From Erythrobacter sp. BLCC-B19 (GTDB taxonomy: Bacteria > Pseudomonadota > Alphaproteobacteria > Sphingomonadales > Sphingomonadaceae): DNA of 64,000 bases. The position numbers and the translations under genes are program-made. The notes under the pieces are model-generated. The model did not search any database. It was not told where the DNA came from and saw only the letters and a list, made by a program, of their open reading frames with translations. The DNA lies in NCBI RefSeq assembly GCF_028621955.1, contig NZ_CP117516.1, positions 1,634,001 to 1,698,000 on the forward strand. Reading direction: 5' to 3'. Shown one piece after another: positions 16,549-24,357 of this stretch. The stretch's first letter is position 1. Every line of letters begins with the position of its first letter.

Positions 16549-16904
16549 CGCCCCAGGGCTATTTCCGCCGGGCATTGCTGGACTATTGGGGCGGGGGCTG
16601 CCCGCTCACCGGCATCAGCGATGAGCCGCTTCTCCGGGCAAGCCACATCGTTCCGTGGGCAGAATGTCGCAGTGATGAAGAGCGATTAGATGTCTTCAAC
16701 GGACTGCTGCTAGCTGCGCATTGGGATGCAGCGTTCGATCGGGGCCTCGTGAGTTTCGACGATGAAGGGCACGCGCTGGTTAAGCCGATGCTGAGCGAAG
16801 CCGCTCTAGCCCTGCTGGAACCGGAGCGCGTCCGACCGCTGCCGCTCGATGACGCGCATCGACGCCAGCTTGCATGGCATCGTGAGCGGTTCGGCTTCAA
16901 TTGA
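16549..16904 (+). pseudogene. HNH endonuclease C-terminal fragment
   Basis: The last part of the frame reads FRRALLDYWGGGCPLTG, LLRASHIVPWAE, RLDVFNGLLLAAHWDAAFD and GLVSFDDEG, which is the HNH module common at the C-terminus of bacterial restriction-type endonucleases (one Cys-x-x-(T/S)G knuckle, the catalytic ASHI histidine and the NGLLL asparagine). Its usual N-terminal domain is absent and replaced by the PD-(D/E)XK fragment in the same frame. The HNH core itself looks complete, so residual activity cannot be excluded. Confidence 0.65.
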
Positions 16905-17036
16905 TAGAGTTCTGGCTCAACTCTGCCGCCCCTTCCTCGCTGGCCTGTGCGATACACCGTCATCCATAAGGCGTTGAACAGCTTGGCATCGTAGCGGAAT
17001 TACTGCCCACGCTGATGGTGTGGCAGCTGCACTGCG

Positions 17037-17456
17037 CTATGTTGTCAGCGGTTTTGCCCTGGCCTTTTGTGCGGCGCGAAGGCGCTTCGGGAGCAACCTA
17101 ACCGGGAAGGGCACCAGATGCGAGGTCACTTTGGGGATCGCCTTTGTCGCGTCCCGTAAAAGCTCTACGTGCCTCTTTGAATACCGACCTTGGGTTTCGT
17201 TCGAAAGCTTATGGCCGGCGAAATCTGCTCTGATCTCGGGCGAGACCCCTGCGCCCTTCATGCTGTCAACGACGGTATGGCGGAACGAATGCGTCGCTTG
17301 TCCGGATATCAGGAAGGGCAATGCCTTCCTGATATAATCCCAGAACCTTCTCTGCCTTCTCCGCTGAGCCTTGTGGCCTTTTACCGAGGTGCCGTTCATC
17401 CTATCGCAAGGCGAGCCGTGTATTCCTGTCGACGAAACGAGTTCGAGCCCTTGCAC
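17037..17456 (-). pseudogene. Truncated tyrosine recombinase (island integrase), C-terminal third
   Basis: Of the tyrosine-recombinase catalytic residues, H56 and R59 (HSFRH), H82 (GHK) and the nucleophile-position Y92 (QGRYSK) are visible, followed by a typical tail (ELLRDATKAIPKV). The N-terminal DNA-binding domains and the first catalytic arginine are missing; sequence before about residue 22 does not look like integrase. Intact island integrases of this type are about 400-600 residues. It lies at the end of the island opposite tRNA-Trp and reads toward the cargo. The truncation implies that the island can no longer excise itself. Confidence 0.8.
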
Positions 17457-17467
17457 AGGAGACCAGG

Positions 17468-17620
17468 ATGAGCGCCTATACCTTCCGTTCCTCGCGTCCC
17501 GATCATTGGGTCAGCCCGCGTCCGACCCGCGATCCGGCGCGGCGCATGGCGATTCACGGGCCGCTGCGGCCGATGCAGGCCGAGCCGGGCCTGATTGCCC
17601 GCCTTTTCGGGTTGCACTGA
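17468..17620 (+). CDS. Small conserved-looking protein, 50 aa
   Basis: ATG 17468 is preceded by AGGAGACC and opens a 50-codon frame (MSAYTFRSSRPDHWVSPRPT...). It has a short pattern, RPDHW near residue 10, GPLRPM near 31 and a C-terminal LIARLFG, that I recall from very small uncharacterised sphingomonad proteins. No transmembrane segment or cysteine is present. It would be the first native gene after the island and lies 200 bp before secE. Function is unknown. Confidence 0.55.
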   Translation: MSAYTFRSSRPDHWVSPRPTRDPARRMAIHGPLRPMQAEPGLIARLFGLH

Positions 17621-17822
17621 GGCCTGCAAGGGGCTGCGGCGCGCTGCGCCTTGGCCCCAAGCATTCTTGCATTCGCCCCGCCCAGCGCGTAAGGGGCTTT
17701 CGTCTTTTCCGACATCGGCAGATCATCCAGCCCCTCCGGCGACCTTGTCCCGGGCGGCGCGGGCCCCTACCTGAAAGCCGACCGGCAAGACCACAGGCAT
17801 TACGCGAAGGATACGGGCTGAC

Positions 17823-18065
17823 ATGGCCGACAAGATGATCGCTCCCAAGGACGGGGCAGAAGAAAAGAAGCGCAAGACCTCGCCCGGCGAGTTCTTCAAT
17901 CAGGTGCGCGCCGAGACGAACAAGATCGTCTGGCCGACCCGCGAAGAAACCGTGCGCACCGCGATCTTCGTGTTCATCTTCATGGTGATCCTGTCGGTCT
18001 TCTTCCTCGGCGTGGACAGCCTGTTCGGCCTGATCGTGAAGGCGCTGATCGGCCTGCTGCAATAA
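17823..18065 (+). CDS. secE: Preprotein translocase subunit SecE
   Basis: An 80-residue single-membrane-span protein of the SecYEG channel. The alphaproteobacterial signature is complete: KTSPGEFFNQVRAETNKIVWPTREET at about residues 19-43, then one hydrophobic helix (TAIFVFIFMVILSVFFLGVDSLF). AAGGA lies upstream. It is followed by nusG after 54 bp, the standard order. Confidence 0.96.
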   Translation: MADKMIAPKDGAEEKKRKTSPGEFFNQVRAETNKIVWPTREETVRTAIFVFIFMVILSVFFLGVDSLFGLIVKALIGLLQ

Positions 18066-18119
18066 GCTGGCGCAGCGCCTGGCGCTGCCCGCAACACTCT
18101 CTTTCTCCAAGGATTTCCC

Positions 18120-18656
18120 ATGGCTCGCTGGTACATCACTCACGCTTATTCCGGTTTCGAGAACAAGGTGCGCGACGCGATCATTTCCGAGGCCGAGCGC
18201 CTTGGCCTGTCCGAAGGCGTCGAGGAAGTGCAGGTTCCGACCGAAACCGTGACCGAAGTGAAGCGCGGCAAGAAGGTGCAGGTCGAACGCAAGTTCATGC
18301 CCGGCTACGTGCTCGCCAAGCTGAACATGACCGACGACATCTACCACCTGGTCAAGAACACCCCCAAGGTGACCGGCTTCCTCGGTTCGGGCAACAAGCC
18401 GCAGGCGATTTCCGAACGTGAAGCGGCGCGCTATTTCGGCGGCGTCGAAGAAGCCAAGGCGACCCCCAAGCGCGACATCAGCGTCGATTACGAGATTGGC
18501 GATTCGGTCAAGGTGCTCGACGGCCCGTTCGCCAGCTTCAACGGGATCGTGGAAGAGCTCGATTTCGACAAGGCCAAGGTCAAGGTCAGCGTGTCGATCT
18601 TCGGCCGCGCCACCCCGGTGGAGCTCGATTTCGAGCACGTCGAATTGTCGAAGTAA
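18120..18656 (+). CDS. nusG: Transcription antitermination factor NusG
   Basis: A 178-residue protein with the NusG NGN domain (MARWYITHAYSGFENKV; KFMPGYVLAKL; PKVTGFLG) and C-terminal KOW motif (GDSVKVLDGPFASFNGIVEEL). It couples RNA polymerase to ribosomes and Rho. It is normally followed directly by rplK; here 1.26 kb containing two unrelated genes intervenes. Confidence 0.97.
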   Translation: MARWYITHAYSGFENKVRDAIISEAERLGLSEGVEEVQVPTETVTEVKRGKKVQVERKFMPGYVLAKLNMTDDIYHLVKNTPKVTGFLGSGNKPQAISEREAARYFGGVEEAKATPKRDISVDYEIGDSVKVLDGPFASFNGIVEELDFDKAKVKVSVSIFGRATPVELDFEHVELSK

Positions 18657-18665
18657 TGATGCCTT

Positions 18666-18755
18666 GTTGGCGTGCCCGCCTCCGCGGGCACGTCCTCGGC
18701 GCTGTTTCTGGCGCTGCGCGCCAGAGCACCTGCGGGCGGCCGGTCGGCCTTGCGG
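18666..18755. repeat. Dispersed intergenic repeat, family A, with 9-bp hairpin
   Basis: A hairpin CGTGCCCGC-ctcc-GCGGGCACG directly follows nusG. The block 18666-18707 matches, with a few substitutions, the reverse complement of 29155-29195 and the start of 28864-28893. The block 18731-18755 is identical to 2766-2790. It may act as a transcript end signal for nusG, although no T-run follows. Confidence 0.6.
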
Positions 18756-18804
18756 CTTCTGGCGAAGCCGAACAGCCGCTTCGCTTTCCGGCGGCGCTCT
18801 TTTC

Positions 18805-18987
18805 GTGAAAACCCGCCCCGGCATCTGCCAGAAGAAGCGCCGCTTTGCGTCCCGTGAGGAGGCCGAGCAGGTCGCCGTGCGCGCGGATGTGACCTTGCGC
18901 GCCTACAAGTGCGCGCTGTGCAAGGCGTTCCACCTCACCAGCCGCACCAAGGGGCTGCGGGTGCCGCGTGCGGTGCCCGAGGGCTAG
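18805..18987 (+). CDS. Small zinc-ribbon-like protein, 60 aa
   Basis: A GTG start at 18805 opens a 60-codon frame: KTRPGICQKKRRFASREEAEQ..., then YKCALCKAFHLTSRTKG. The C-x2-C-x3-H arrangement plus an earlier Cys suggest a small metal-binding or nucleic-acid-binding protein. Homologues of this kind occur as short hypothetical proteins in alphaproteobacteria. There is no clear Shine-Dalgarno, and the upstream part of the open frame runs through nusG in another frame and repeat sequence. It ends three bases before the convergent PspA-like gene. Function is unknown. Confidence 0.6.
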   Translation: MKTRPGICQKKRRFASREEAEQVAVRADVTLRAYKCALCKAFHLTSRTKGLRVPRAVPEG

Positions 18988-18989
18988 AG

Positions 18990-19649
18990 TTAGCGCTTCT
19001 TGCCGGCGGCCTTCTTGGCAGGCGCGCTGCCAGCCTTGAGCGCCGCCAGCTCCGCCTCGATCGCACTCGCCTTCTGAAGTTCGGCGATTTCCTCGTCGAG
19101 CGACGTCGGCGAAGGGGTTTCGGCGGGCGCATCGGCAAAGCCTGCGCGGCGTTCGAGCGCGTCGATGCGGTCGATCCGCTTGTCGAGCGGGTTGTCGGCG
19201 ACCGGTGCGGCGGCCTTTTCGGCCTGCGCCAGGTCAGCGATGCGCGCGATGATCGCGGTGCGTTTGGCTTCGAGCGCGGCGATCACATCGGCGGCTTCGG
19301 TAATCTGGGCTTCGAGCGCGGCGGCATCCTTGGCGGCGTCGGCGGCCTTGGCGCGTTCGGCCTCGCGGGTGAGCAGCGCGGCGCGGGCGAGATCCTCGCG
19401 CTTGTGATCGAGCGCCACCTTGGCCTTTTCCGTCCAGCTTTCCGCGCCTTCGGCCATGCGCGCGGCCGCATCCGAAAGCCGCGCCTGCTGGCGCCGCGCC
19501 TTGGCGGCATCGCCGTGGAGCGTAATCAGGGTTTCCTCGATCTCCGATTGCAGCAGCCGCAGCATCTTGCGCTGATCGCCCGCCTTGCTGACGAGCGTGT
19601 CGACATTGCTCGAAACGATTTCACGCACACGGATAGCAATGGTGATCAT
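18990..19649 (-). CDS. PspA/IM30-like coiled-coil protein
   Basis: A 219-residue protein made almost entirely of charged coiled coil, starting at ATG 19649 (MITIAIRVREIVSSNVDTLV). The N-terminal region with LVSKAGDQRKMLRLLQSEIEE and the following long helices resemble the PspA/IM30/Vipp1 family of ESCRT-III-like membrane-stress proteins, although without the strongly amphipathic first helix of classic PspA. The C-terminal tail (APAKKAAGKKR) is basic. It lies on the opposite strand between nusG and rplK. PspA-like membership is a moderate call. Confidence 0.65.
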   Translation of the reverse strand: MITIAIRVREIVSSNVDTLVSKAGDQRKMLRLLQSEIEETLITLHGDAAKARRQQARLSDAAARMAEGAESWTEKAKVALDHKREDLARAALLTREAERAKAADAAKDAAALEAQITEAADVIAALEAKRTAIIARIADLAQAEKAAAPVADNPLDKRIDRIDALERRAGFADAPAETPSPTSLDEEIAELQKASAIEAELAALKAGSAPAKKAAGKKR

Positions 19650-19918
19650 GGATTGGCCCCGCAAAAGCAAAGGGGGGTGACGTAGCACGGCGCGGTTAAC
19701 GATTGAAGATGCGCCGAAAAATATACCGCGCCGCGCGCCGCGATGCGCAGAGGTTGCTTTTTGGCGCGCTTGCCTCTAACCGCGCGCCTTCGCCCGGGCA
19801 GAGCTCCGGGTGATTCCGTGCGGGAGCTGCGGCATTGCACTAAGCCGCGGCGCTTGACCGCTTAACATGAGCCGGGTTGGAAACAGTCCGGCAAGAGTGC
19901 GAACAGGAGCAAGGCCTC
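19650..19918. promoter_or_regulatory. Leader and promoter region of rplK-rplA
   Basis: A gene-free 269-bp gap between the start of the PspA-like gene and rplK, so it must carry promoters in both directions. TTGACC around 19854 is a candidate -35 box for rplK; no clear -10 was found. AGGAG at about 19904 lies ahead of the rplK ATG. Confidence 0.4.
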
Positions 19919-20350
19919 ATGGCCAAGAAGATTGAAGGCTATATCAAGCTGCAGGTGCCCGCGGGCTCTGCCACCCCCTCGCCGCCGATCGGCCCGGCGC
20001 TGGGTCAGCGCGGCGTGAACATCATGGAATTCTGCAAGGCGTTCAACGCCGCCACGCAGGAAATGGAAAAGGGTATGCCGATCCCGACGGTCATCACCGT
20101 CTACGGCGACCGTTCCTTCACCTTCGTCACCAAGACCGCGCCGGCGACCTACTTCATCAAGAAGGCCGCCAACCTCAAGTCGGGCTCGAAGGAGCCGGGC
20201 AAGGTCTCGGCCGGAACCATCAAGACCTCGCAGCTGCGCGAAATCGCCGAAGCCAAGATGGCCGATCTGAACGCAAACGACATCGATCAGGCGATCAAGA
20301 TCATCGCCGGCTCGGCCCGCTCGATGGGCCTCGAAGTGGTGGAGGGCTAA
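19919..20350 (+). CDS. rplK: 50S ribosomal protein L11
   Basis: A 143-residue ribosomal protein of the L7/L12 stalk base and GTPase-associated centre. It has the expected N-terminal proline-rich segment ([22 protein letters not shown]), [10 protein letters not shown] in the middle and a C-terminal RNA-binding domain ending [16 protein letters not shown] 19919 ([11 protein letters not shown]) is chosen over a 14-codon upstream start because MAKK is the universal L11 N-terminus. Confidence 0.97.
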   Translation: MAKKIEGYIKLQVPAGSATPSPPIGPALGQRGVNIMEFCKAFNAATQEMEKGMPIPTVITVYGDRSFTFVTKTAPATYFIKKAANLKSGSKEPGKVSAGTIKTSQLREIAEAKMADLNANDIDQAIKIIAGSARSMGLEVVEG

Positions 20351-20354
20351 GCAC

Positions 20355-21047
20355 ATGACCAAGATCACCAAGAAGGCGAAGATCCTCGCCAGCCTCGATC
20401 GCGAAAAGCTCTACAACTTCGAAGAAGCGCTGAGCGTGCTGCGTCAGTTCAAGGGCAAGTTCGACGAAACCGTCGAAGTCGCCATGAACCTCGGCGTCGA
20501 TCCGCGTCACGCCGACCAGATGGTGCGCGGCATGGTGTCGCTGCCCTCGGGCACCGGCAAGGACGTGAAGGTCGCGGTGTTCGCCCGCGGCGAGAATGCT
20601 GAAAAGGCGCTCGCTGCCGGTGCCGACAAGGTCGGGGCCGAAGACCTCATGGAAGACATGATGGCCGGCAACCTCGATTACGGCCGCGTCATCGCCTCGC
20701 CCGACATGATGGGCGTGGTCGGCCGTCTCGGCAAGATCCTCGGCCCCAAGGGCCTGATGCCGAACCCCAAGCTGGGCACCGTGACCCCGAACGTGGCGCA
20801 GGCCGTCAAGGACGCCAAGAGCGGCCAGGTCGAGTTCCGCGTCGAAAAGCAGGGCATCATCCACTCGGGGATCGGCAAGCTCAGCTTCTCGGACGACGCG
20901 CTGAAGGCGAACTTCAAGGCGCTGACCGACGCGGTGGTGAAGTCGAAGCCCTCGGGCGCCAAGGGCAAGTATGTCCGCAAGGTCTCGCTGACCTCGTCGA
21001 TGGGCCCGGGCCTCAAGGTCGACCTGTCGGAAGTGGAAGGCGCGTAA
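20355..21047 (+). CDS. rplA: 50S ribosomal protein L1
   Basis: A 230-residue ribosomal protein of the L1 stalk. The start [13 protein letters not shown] and the motifs [42 protein letters not shown] and [18 protein letters not shown] are diagnostic. It follows rplK after 4 bp. L1 normally autoregulates the rplK-rplA mRNA. A strong terminator follows, so rplJ-rplL-rpoBC are not in this operon. Confidence 0.97.
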   Translation: MTKITKKAKILASLDREKLYNFEEALSVLRQFKGKFDETVEVAMNLGVDPRHADQMVRGMVSLPSGTGKDVKVAVFARGENAEKALAAGADKVGAEDLMEDMMAGNLDYGRVIASPDMMGVVGRLGKILGPKGLMPNPKLGTVTPNVAQAVKDAKSGQVEFRVEKQGIIHSGIGKLSFSDDALKANFKALTDAVVKSKPSGAKGKYVRKVSLTSSMGPGLKVDLSEVEGA

Positions 21048-21080
21048 GCCGCTTCCCGCCGATCCGGTCAACGGATAGAG

Positions 21081-21115
21081 AGGGGTCGGAAGCCAGGTGC
21101 TTCCGGCCCCTTTTC
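21081..21115 (+). terminator. Rho-independent terminator after rplA
   Basis: A 12-bp stem GGGGTCGGAAGC / GCTTCCGGCCCC (one mismatch) with a five-base loop, followed by TTTT and CCTTT. Confidence 0.85.
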
Positions 21116-21232
21116 CTTTGCGACATAAGTCATTCGGACCCCTTGTCTTACCCGCGCGTTGTCCCATCTGACAGGGGAGCGCGCGGCCCCTCTCCTCCCC
21201 TTTCTCCCGCGCGCTTGTGATGAGGTTTGTCG

Positions 21233-21535
21233 ATGGTCGCTCCTTCCGATGATGGCTTGCCGGTCAGCCCCAAGTGGCTCGTCGCCGCGATGGCGCTGGG
21301 CGTTGAAGGCCTGCTGCTGAGCTACGACCTGCGCCTAGGCCTGGCAGGCAGCGCGGTGCTGGGCGTGGTGGTGGCGGTGTGGCTCTATGTGGCGCTGCGC
21401 TACGGATCGCTCAGCGGCACGCCCTCCGAACGCAAGGCCATGGTCGCACGGGTGCGGGCGCAGGAAAGCAACCGGCAGAGCGCAGCCCGCGGCTCAGGCG
21501 CGGAGCAGGGCGCGGACCCGTCCCAGCGCCCCTGA
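21233..21535 (+). CDS. Hypothetical small membrane protein, 100 aa
   Basis: ATG 21233 opens a 100-codon frame with two closely spaced hydrophobic stretches (WLVAAMALGVEGLLLSY and AGSAVLGVVVAVWLYVAL) and a charged C-terminal tail (SERKAMVARVRAQE). It is not a family I recognise. Its 3' end overlaps the last 42 bp of the convergent acetyltransferase gene. Confidence 0.5.
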   Translation: MVAPSDDGLPVSPKWLVAAMALGVEGLLLSYDLRLGLAGSAVLGVVVAVWLYVALRYGSLSGTPSERKAMVARVRAQESNRQSAARGSGAEQGADPSQRP

Positions 21536-22402
21536 CCTTTCGGCAAACGCCTTGGCGGCGGTGACACTGGCGTCAAACCCGGCGCGCGCGCTCAGCAATG
21601 TCCGGTTGGCAAGCGTCGGTTCGAGCAGGACGAGGCTGGTGCAGGCCGCGCTATGCGTGCCGAACATCGCCTTGTGCGCGCCTTCGCCCTCGGTGAAGTC
21701 GAACCAGCGATAGCGCTGTTCGGCAAACAACCGTTCGAGCGCGTCCATCTGGAGCACGGTGCCGACCGACAGCCGCGCCCAGTCCGGATCATAGCCGAGG
21801 TGGGCATAGACCAGCGTTGCGCCCGTCACCGGGAGCGAGAGGTAGGCGACAGGCGCGCCGCCTGCGTGGAGCAGATAGGCGCGCATCCGGTCAGCCTCGG
21901 CCGCCTCCAGCATGGCGCGGCGCGCGGCAGGGCTATCGGGCAGGCCCGCATCGAGCAGCCGCGCCTGATAGGTGCGCGCCGACAAAGGCAGGGCAGCAGC
22001 GACGAAGGCCTCGATTTCAGCGGGGGTGCGGTGTTCGGTGACGGTGTAGCCGCCCGGCGTCTCGTCGGCGAGCTTCCTTGCCTTGCGCCGCAGGGTCGAG
22101 CGGGTCTTGCCCGAAAACTGCGCCATGTAGTCGTCGAAGGACTGGCCCATGTCGATGTAGTGGCGACGGTAATCCTGCCGCCCGCCCGCGATAAAGCCGG
22201 GATAGCGCGCGGTCACGGCGGCCAGCTGATCGGTGGGGGCCGAGAGCACCCGTACCCCGTCCGGCCCACTGGGCGATGGCGGGGGAAGGGCACCGGCCAG
22301 CACGTCTTCGAGCGTGAAGGCCCAGGTCGTCAGCTGGCGCGGCACGCTCAGCAGGCGGCGCGAGCCGATGGTGAAGTCGATGGCCGCGCCCGACACGCTC
22401 AC
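21494..22402 (-). CDS. FemAB-like GNAT acetyltransferase
   Basis: A 302-residue protein with the BioF2-like/acetyltransferase-6 arrangement: SKxxRxxLRRKARKL-type helix (FSGKTRSTLRRKARKL), then ADRMRAYLLHAGGAPVAYLSL (strand 4 and the acetyl-CoA region), VYAHLGYDPDWARLSVGTVLQMDALERL and YRWFDFTEGEGAHKAMFG. Proteins of this type modify polysaccharides or are found in cellulose/exopolysaccharide loci. Its start overlaps the stop of the deacetylase gene by four bases (ATGA), so they are coupled and likely act on the same glycan. The substrate is unknown. Confidence 0.75.
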   Translation of the reverse strand: MSVSGAAIDFTIGSRRLLSVPRQLTTWAFTLEDVLAGALPPPSPSGPDGVRVLSAPTDQLAAVTARYPGFIAGGRQDYRRHYIDMGQSFDDYMAQFSGKTRSTLRRKARKLADETPGGYTVTEHRTPAEIEAFVAAALPLSARTYQARLLDAGLPDSPAARRAMLEAAEADRMRAYLLHAGGAPVAYLSLPVTGATLVYAHLGYDPDWARLSVGTVLQMDALERLFAEQRYRWFDFTEGEGAHKAMFGTHSAACTSLVLLEPTLANRTLLSARAGFDASVTAAKAFAERSGALGRVRALLRA

Positions 22403-23379
22403 AGCGCTCCGTAAAGGGTGTTGGAGACGAACTGCTCGGCCATGCGCCGCCCGGTGCGCAGCGCGCTTGGCGGGAGCGGCTGACTGATCCGGTCAGCGCA
22501 AGGCACGGCGGGCGGGGCGTCGGCATAGGTCGCGGTCGTCACGCCGGGCATCGCGGCCAGCGCCTTGACGAGGCCGGTAAAGCGGTGGCGCACCACGCGG
22601 TTGGCTGCCAGCTTGCGGCGGTTGATCAGTTCGAAGGAGTGGCTGACGAGCGTGAAGCTCTCGCGCCCTTCATCGCGGGCATGGGCGATCGCGGCGAGCA
22701 TTTCGCCAAGCGACAGGGCGGTGATCTGCGCGTGGCGCTGCCCGCCGCCCATAGCGCCGATGGAGCCGACGGGGACTTCGATCACGCCCATGTGCGCCAG
22801 CGGATCGTGCACCTCGGCACCAAGGCTGATGCGACACGCGCTGGCGCCGACCAGCGCGGGGCAGTGGCTGGTGTCATAGGCGATGTCGAGCGCCGCGAGC
22901 GCGCGCAGGGTGTTGTCGTCCGCGCCGTAATTGCCCGCCCGGAAGGCGACCGGGGCAGGCGCACCGGCCGCCATCAGCGTGGTGCGGGCGTAGTCGAGGA
23001 TCGCGCATTGATCCTCGAAGGTGAAATCGGCGAGGTTGTGCCCCGTCGCGCCGGAGGGCAGCGGATTGGCCGCGCCTGCCAGTCCCAGCCACTCGGTATG
23101 GCAATGGAGCTGCACGTCCTGCCCGGCGGCGATGATGGGCGCGACGATATCCTCGATCGCGGCCACGCCCCAGACGAGGGCTGGCATGGGATCGACGAAG
23201 AACACCGCCTTCTGCCCGTGGCGGCCAAGCAGATCGAGCTTGTGGGCGATCCCGGCCGGGCCTTGCGGGGTGTTGCAGGCAATCGAGCGGGCGAAGTTGT
23301 CAGCCCGGTCAGCCGTGCCCGGCCCGGTGTAGAGACCCGAGGAATACTCGGTGTCGATGGTGATGAAGACCCGTGTCAT
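22399..23379 (-). CDS. Polysaccharide deacetylase-family protein
   Basis: A 326-residue protein with a NodB-like fold: first acidic residues in FITIDTEYSSG, a metal-binding H-x-H in QLHCHTEWLG, FRAGNYGADDNTLRAL in the middle and SHSFEL near the C-terminal part (catalytic histidine position). Such enzymes remove N-acetyl groups from surface polysaccharides or peptidoglycan. There is no signal peptide, so it may work on cytoplasmic lipid-linked intermediates. It is encoded with the acetyltransferase downstream. Confidence 0.75.
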   Translation of the reverse strand: MTRVFITIDTEYSSGLYTGPGTADRADNFARSIACNTPQGPAGIAHKLDLLGRHGQKAVFFVDPMPALVWGVAAIEDIVAPIIAAGQDVQLHCHTEWLGLAGAANPLPSGATGHNLADFTFEDQCAILDYARTTLMAAGAPAPVAFRAGNYGADDNTLRALAALDIAYDTSHCPALVGASACRISLGAEVHDPLAHMGVIEVPVGSIGAMGGGQRHAQITALSLGEMLAAIAHARDEGRESFTLVSHSFELINRRKLAANRVVRHRFTGLVKALAAMPGVTTATYADAPPAVPCADRISQPLPPSALRTGRRMAEQFVSNTLYGAL

Positions 23380-23436
23380 CGCGGGTCGCAGCTTAGGGCA
23401 AGAGGGTTAAGACCGGGTGATGATGTCTCCCGCCGG

Positions 23437-24198
23437 TCAAATCCCCCCGGCGGTGGTTTCGTAGCCGAGCGCCGCAAGGCCGTCGGTCACGCTGTCGCAG
23501 CAGGCCTTGAGCGCTTCGGCACTGACCGAACGAACCACGAAATTCGCGCCCACCCGTCCTTCGCGGAAGAAGGGGTAGGAACCGATCTGGCAGCCCTCGT
23601 GCGCGGCCTCGCAGGTGCGCAGCAAGTCGGCGACTTCACTTTCGGCGACCCAGCAGCCGATGGTCTCGGACAGCAGCGGCAGCCCGCCTTCCAGCTCGCC
23701 GGTCAGGGCGTCGAGCATCCCGGCGGTAATGTGCGGCACGCCCGCCATCACGAAGATATTGCCGCGCCGGATGCCGGGTGCGCCCGACATCCGGTTGGGG
23801 ATGAGGTCGGAACCTTCGGGCACCCGCGCCATCCTGAGGCGCCCTTCGTTCAGCCCGCCGCGGGTGGCGTAATAGCGTTCGAGCAGCGCCCGCGCATCCG
23901 GATGGATGACCACCGGCACGCCCAGCGCGGCGGCGATGGCGTCGACCGTGATGTCATCATGCGTCGGCCCGATCCCGCCGGTGGTGAAGAGGTAGTCATA
24001 GGCAGCGCGCAGGGCGTTGACCGCCTCGACGATCCGGCTCTCCACATCCGGCACCACCCGCACTTCGGCAAGGCGGATGCCCTGCACCTGCAACCAGCTC
24101 GCGACCTGCGCGATGTTCTTGTCCTGCGTGCGGCCGGAGAGGATTTCGTCGCCGATGACGACAAGTCCGGCGGTCCAGATCTTTTCGGGAGAGGTCAT
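23437..24198 (-). CDS. CinA-like molybdopterin-binding domain protein
   Basis: A 253-residue protein beginning at ATG 24198 (MTSPEKIWTAGLVVIGDEILSGRTQDKN). The MoCF/COG1058 signatures are VIGDEILSG, the TTGGIGPTHDDIT motif near residue 75, then MARVPEGSDLIPN and MAGVPHITAGML. It lacks the C-terminal PncC amidase domain of full-length CinA; stand-alone forms may act as nicotinamide mononucleotide or ADP-ribose pyrophosphatases, which is not demonstrable from sequence. The longer upstream frame runs through an intergenic repeat and is rejected. Confidence 0.85.
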   Translation of the reverse strand: MTSPEKIWTAGLVVIGDEILSGRTQDKNIAQVASWLQVQGIRLAEVRVVPDVESRIVEAVNALRAAYDYLFTTGGIGPTHDDITVDAIAAALGVPVVIHPDARALLERYYATRGGLNEGRLRMARVPEGSDLIPNRMSGAPGIRRGNIFVMAGVPHITAGMLDALTGELEGGLPLLSETIGCWVAESEVADLLRTCEAAHEGCQIGSYPFFREGRVGANFVVRSVSAEALKACCDSVTDGLAALGYETTAGGI

Positions 24199-24240
24199 GG
24201 GGCAATGGTTAGGCGAAGCTGAGCCAGAGCAAAAGAGTTT

Positions 24241-24347
24241 CGTCATTGCGAGCCGGGAAGCAGCGCGGCAATCCACGGGCCAAGGCTGCGGCTGCCCAAA
24301 CAGCAGGCCATGGATTGCTTCGTCGCCTAAGGCACCTCGCAATGACG
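24241..24347. repeat. Dispersed inverted-repeat element, family B
   Basis: It is bounded by the perfect 12-bp inverted ends CGTCATTGCGAG and CTCGCAATGACG, with inner GCAATCCA / TGGATTGC. A second copy lies at 36855-36956. No coding capacity. Confidence 0.8.
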
Positions 24348-24357
24348 AGGTTTGAAC

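Larger units (their letters stand above)
4735..17460. mobile_element. Genomic island integrated at tRNA-Trp, defence cargo
   Basis: The region between the 3' end of tRNA-Trp and the native small gene at 17468 splits a neighbourhood (tRNA-Trp, secE, nusG, rplK) that I know to be conserved. The right end carries the C-terminal third of a tyrosine recombinase, and the cargo is almost wholly defence-type: NYN nuclease, DUF429, DUF2779, McrB, an extra nuclease, McrC, WYL and decayed helicase/HNH fragments. The left 700 bp has an AT-rich pocket unlike its surroundings. A perfect attL/attR pair was not found; a 19-bp block at 17438-17456 matches the tRNA T-arm region at 14 positions. Exact borders are therefore approximate. 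Confidence 0.78.

Noticed and set aside
16032..16904. Intact 290-aa PD-(D/E)XK-HNH protein from TTG 16032
   Set aside because: The first 40 residues are the out-of-frame reading of the helicase fragment; no credible start precedes the nuclease similarity.
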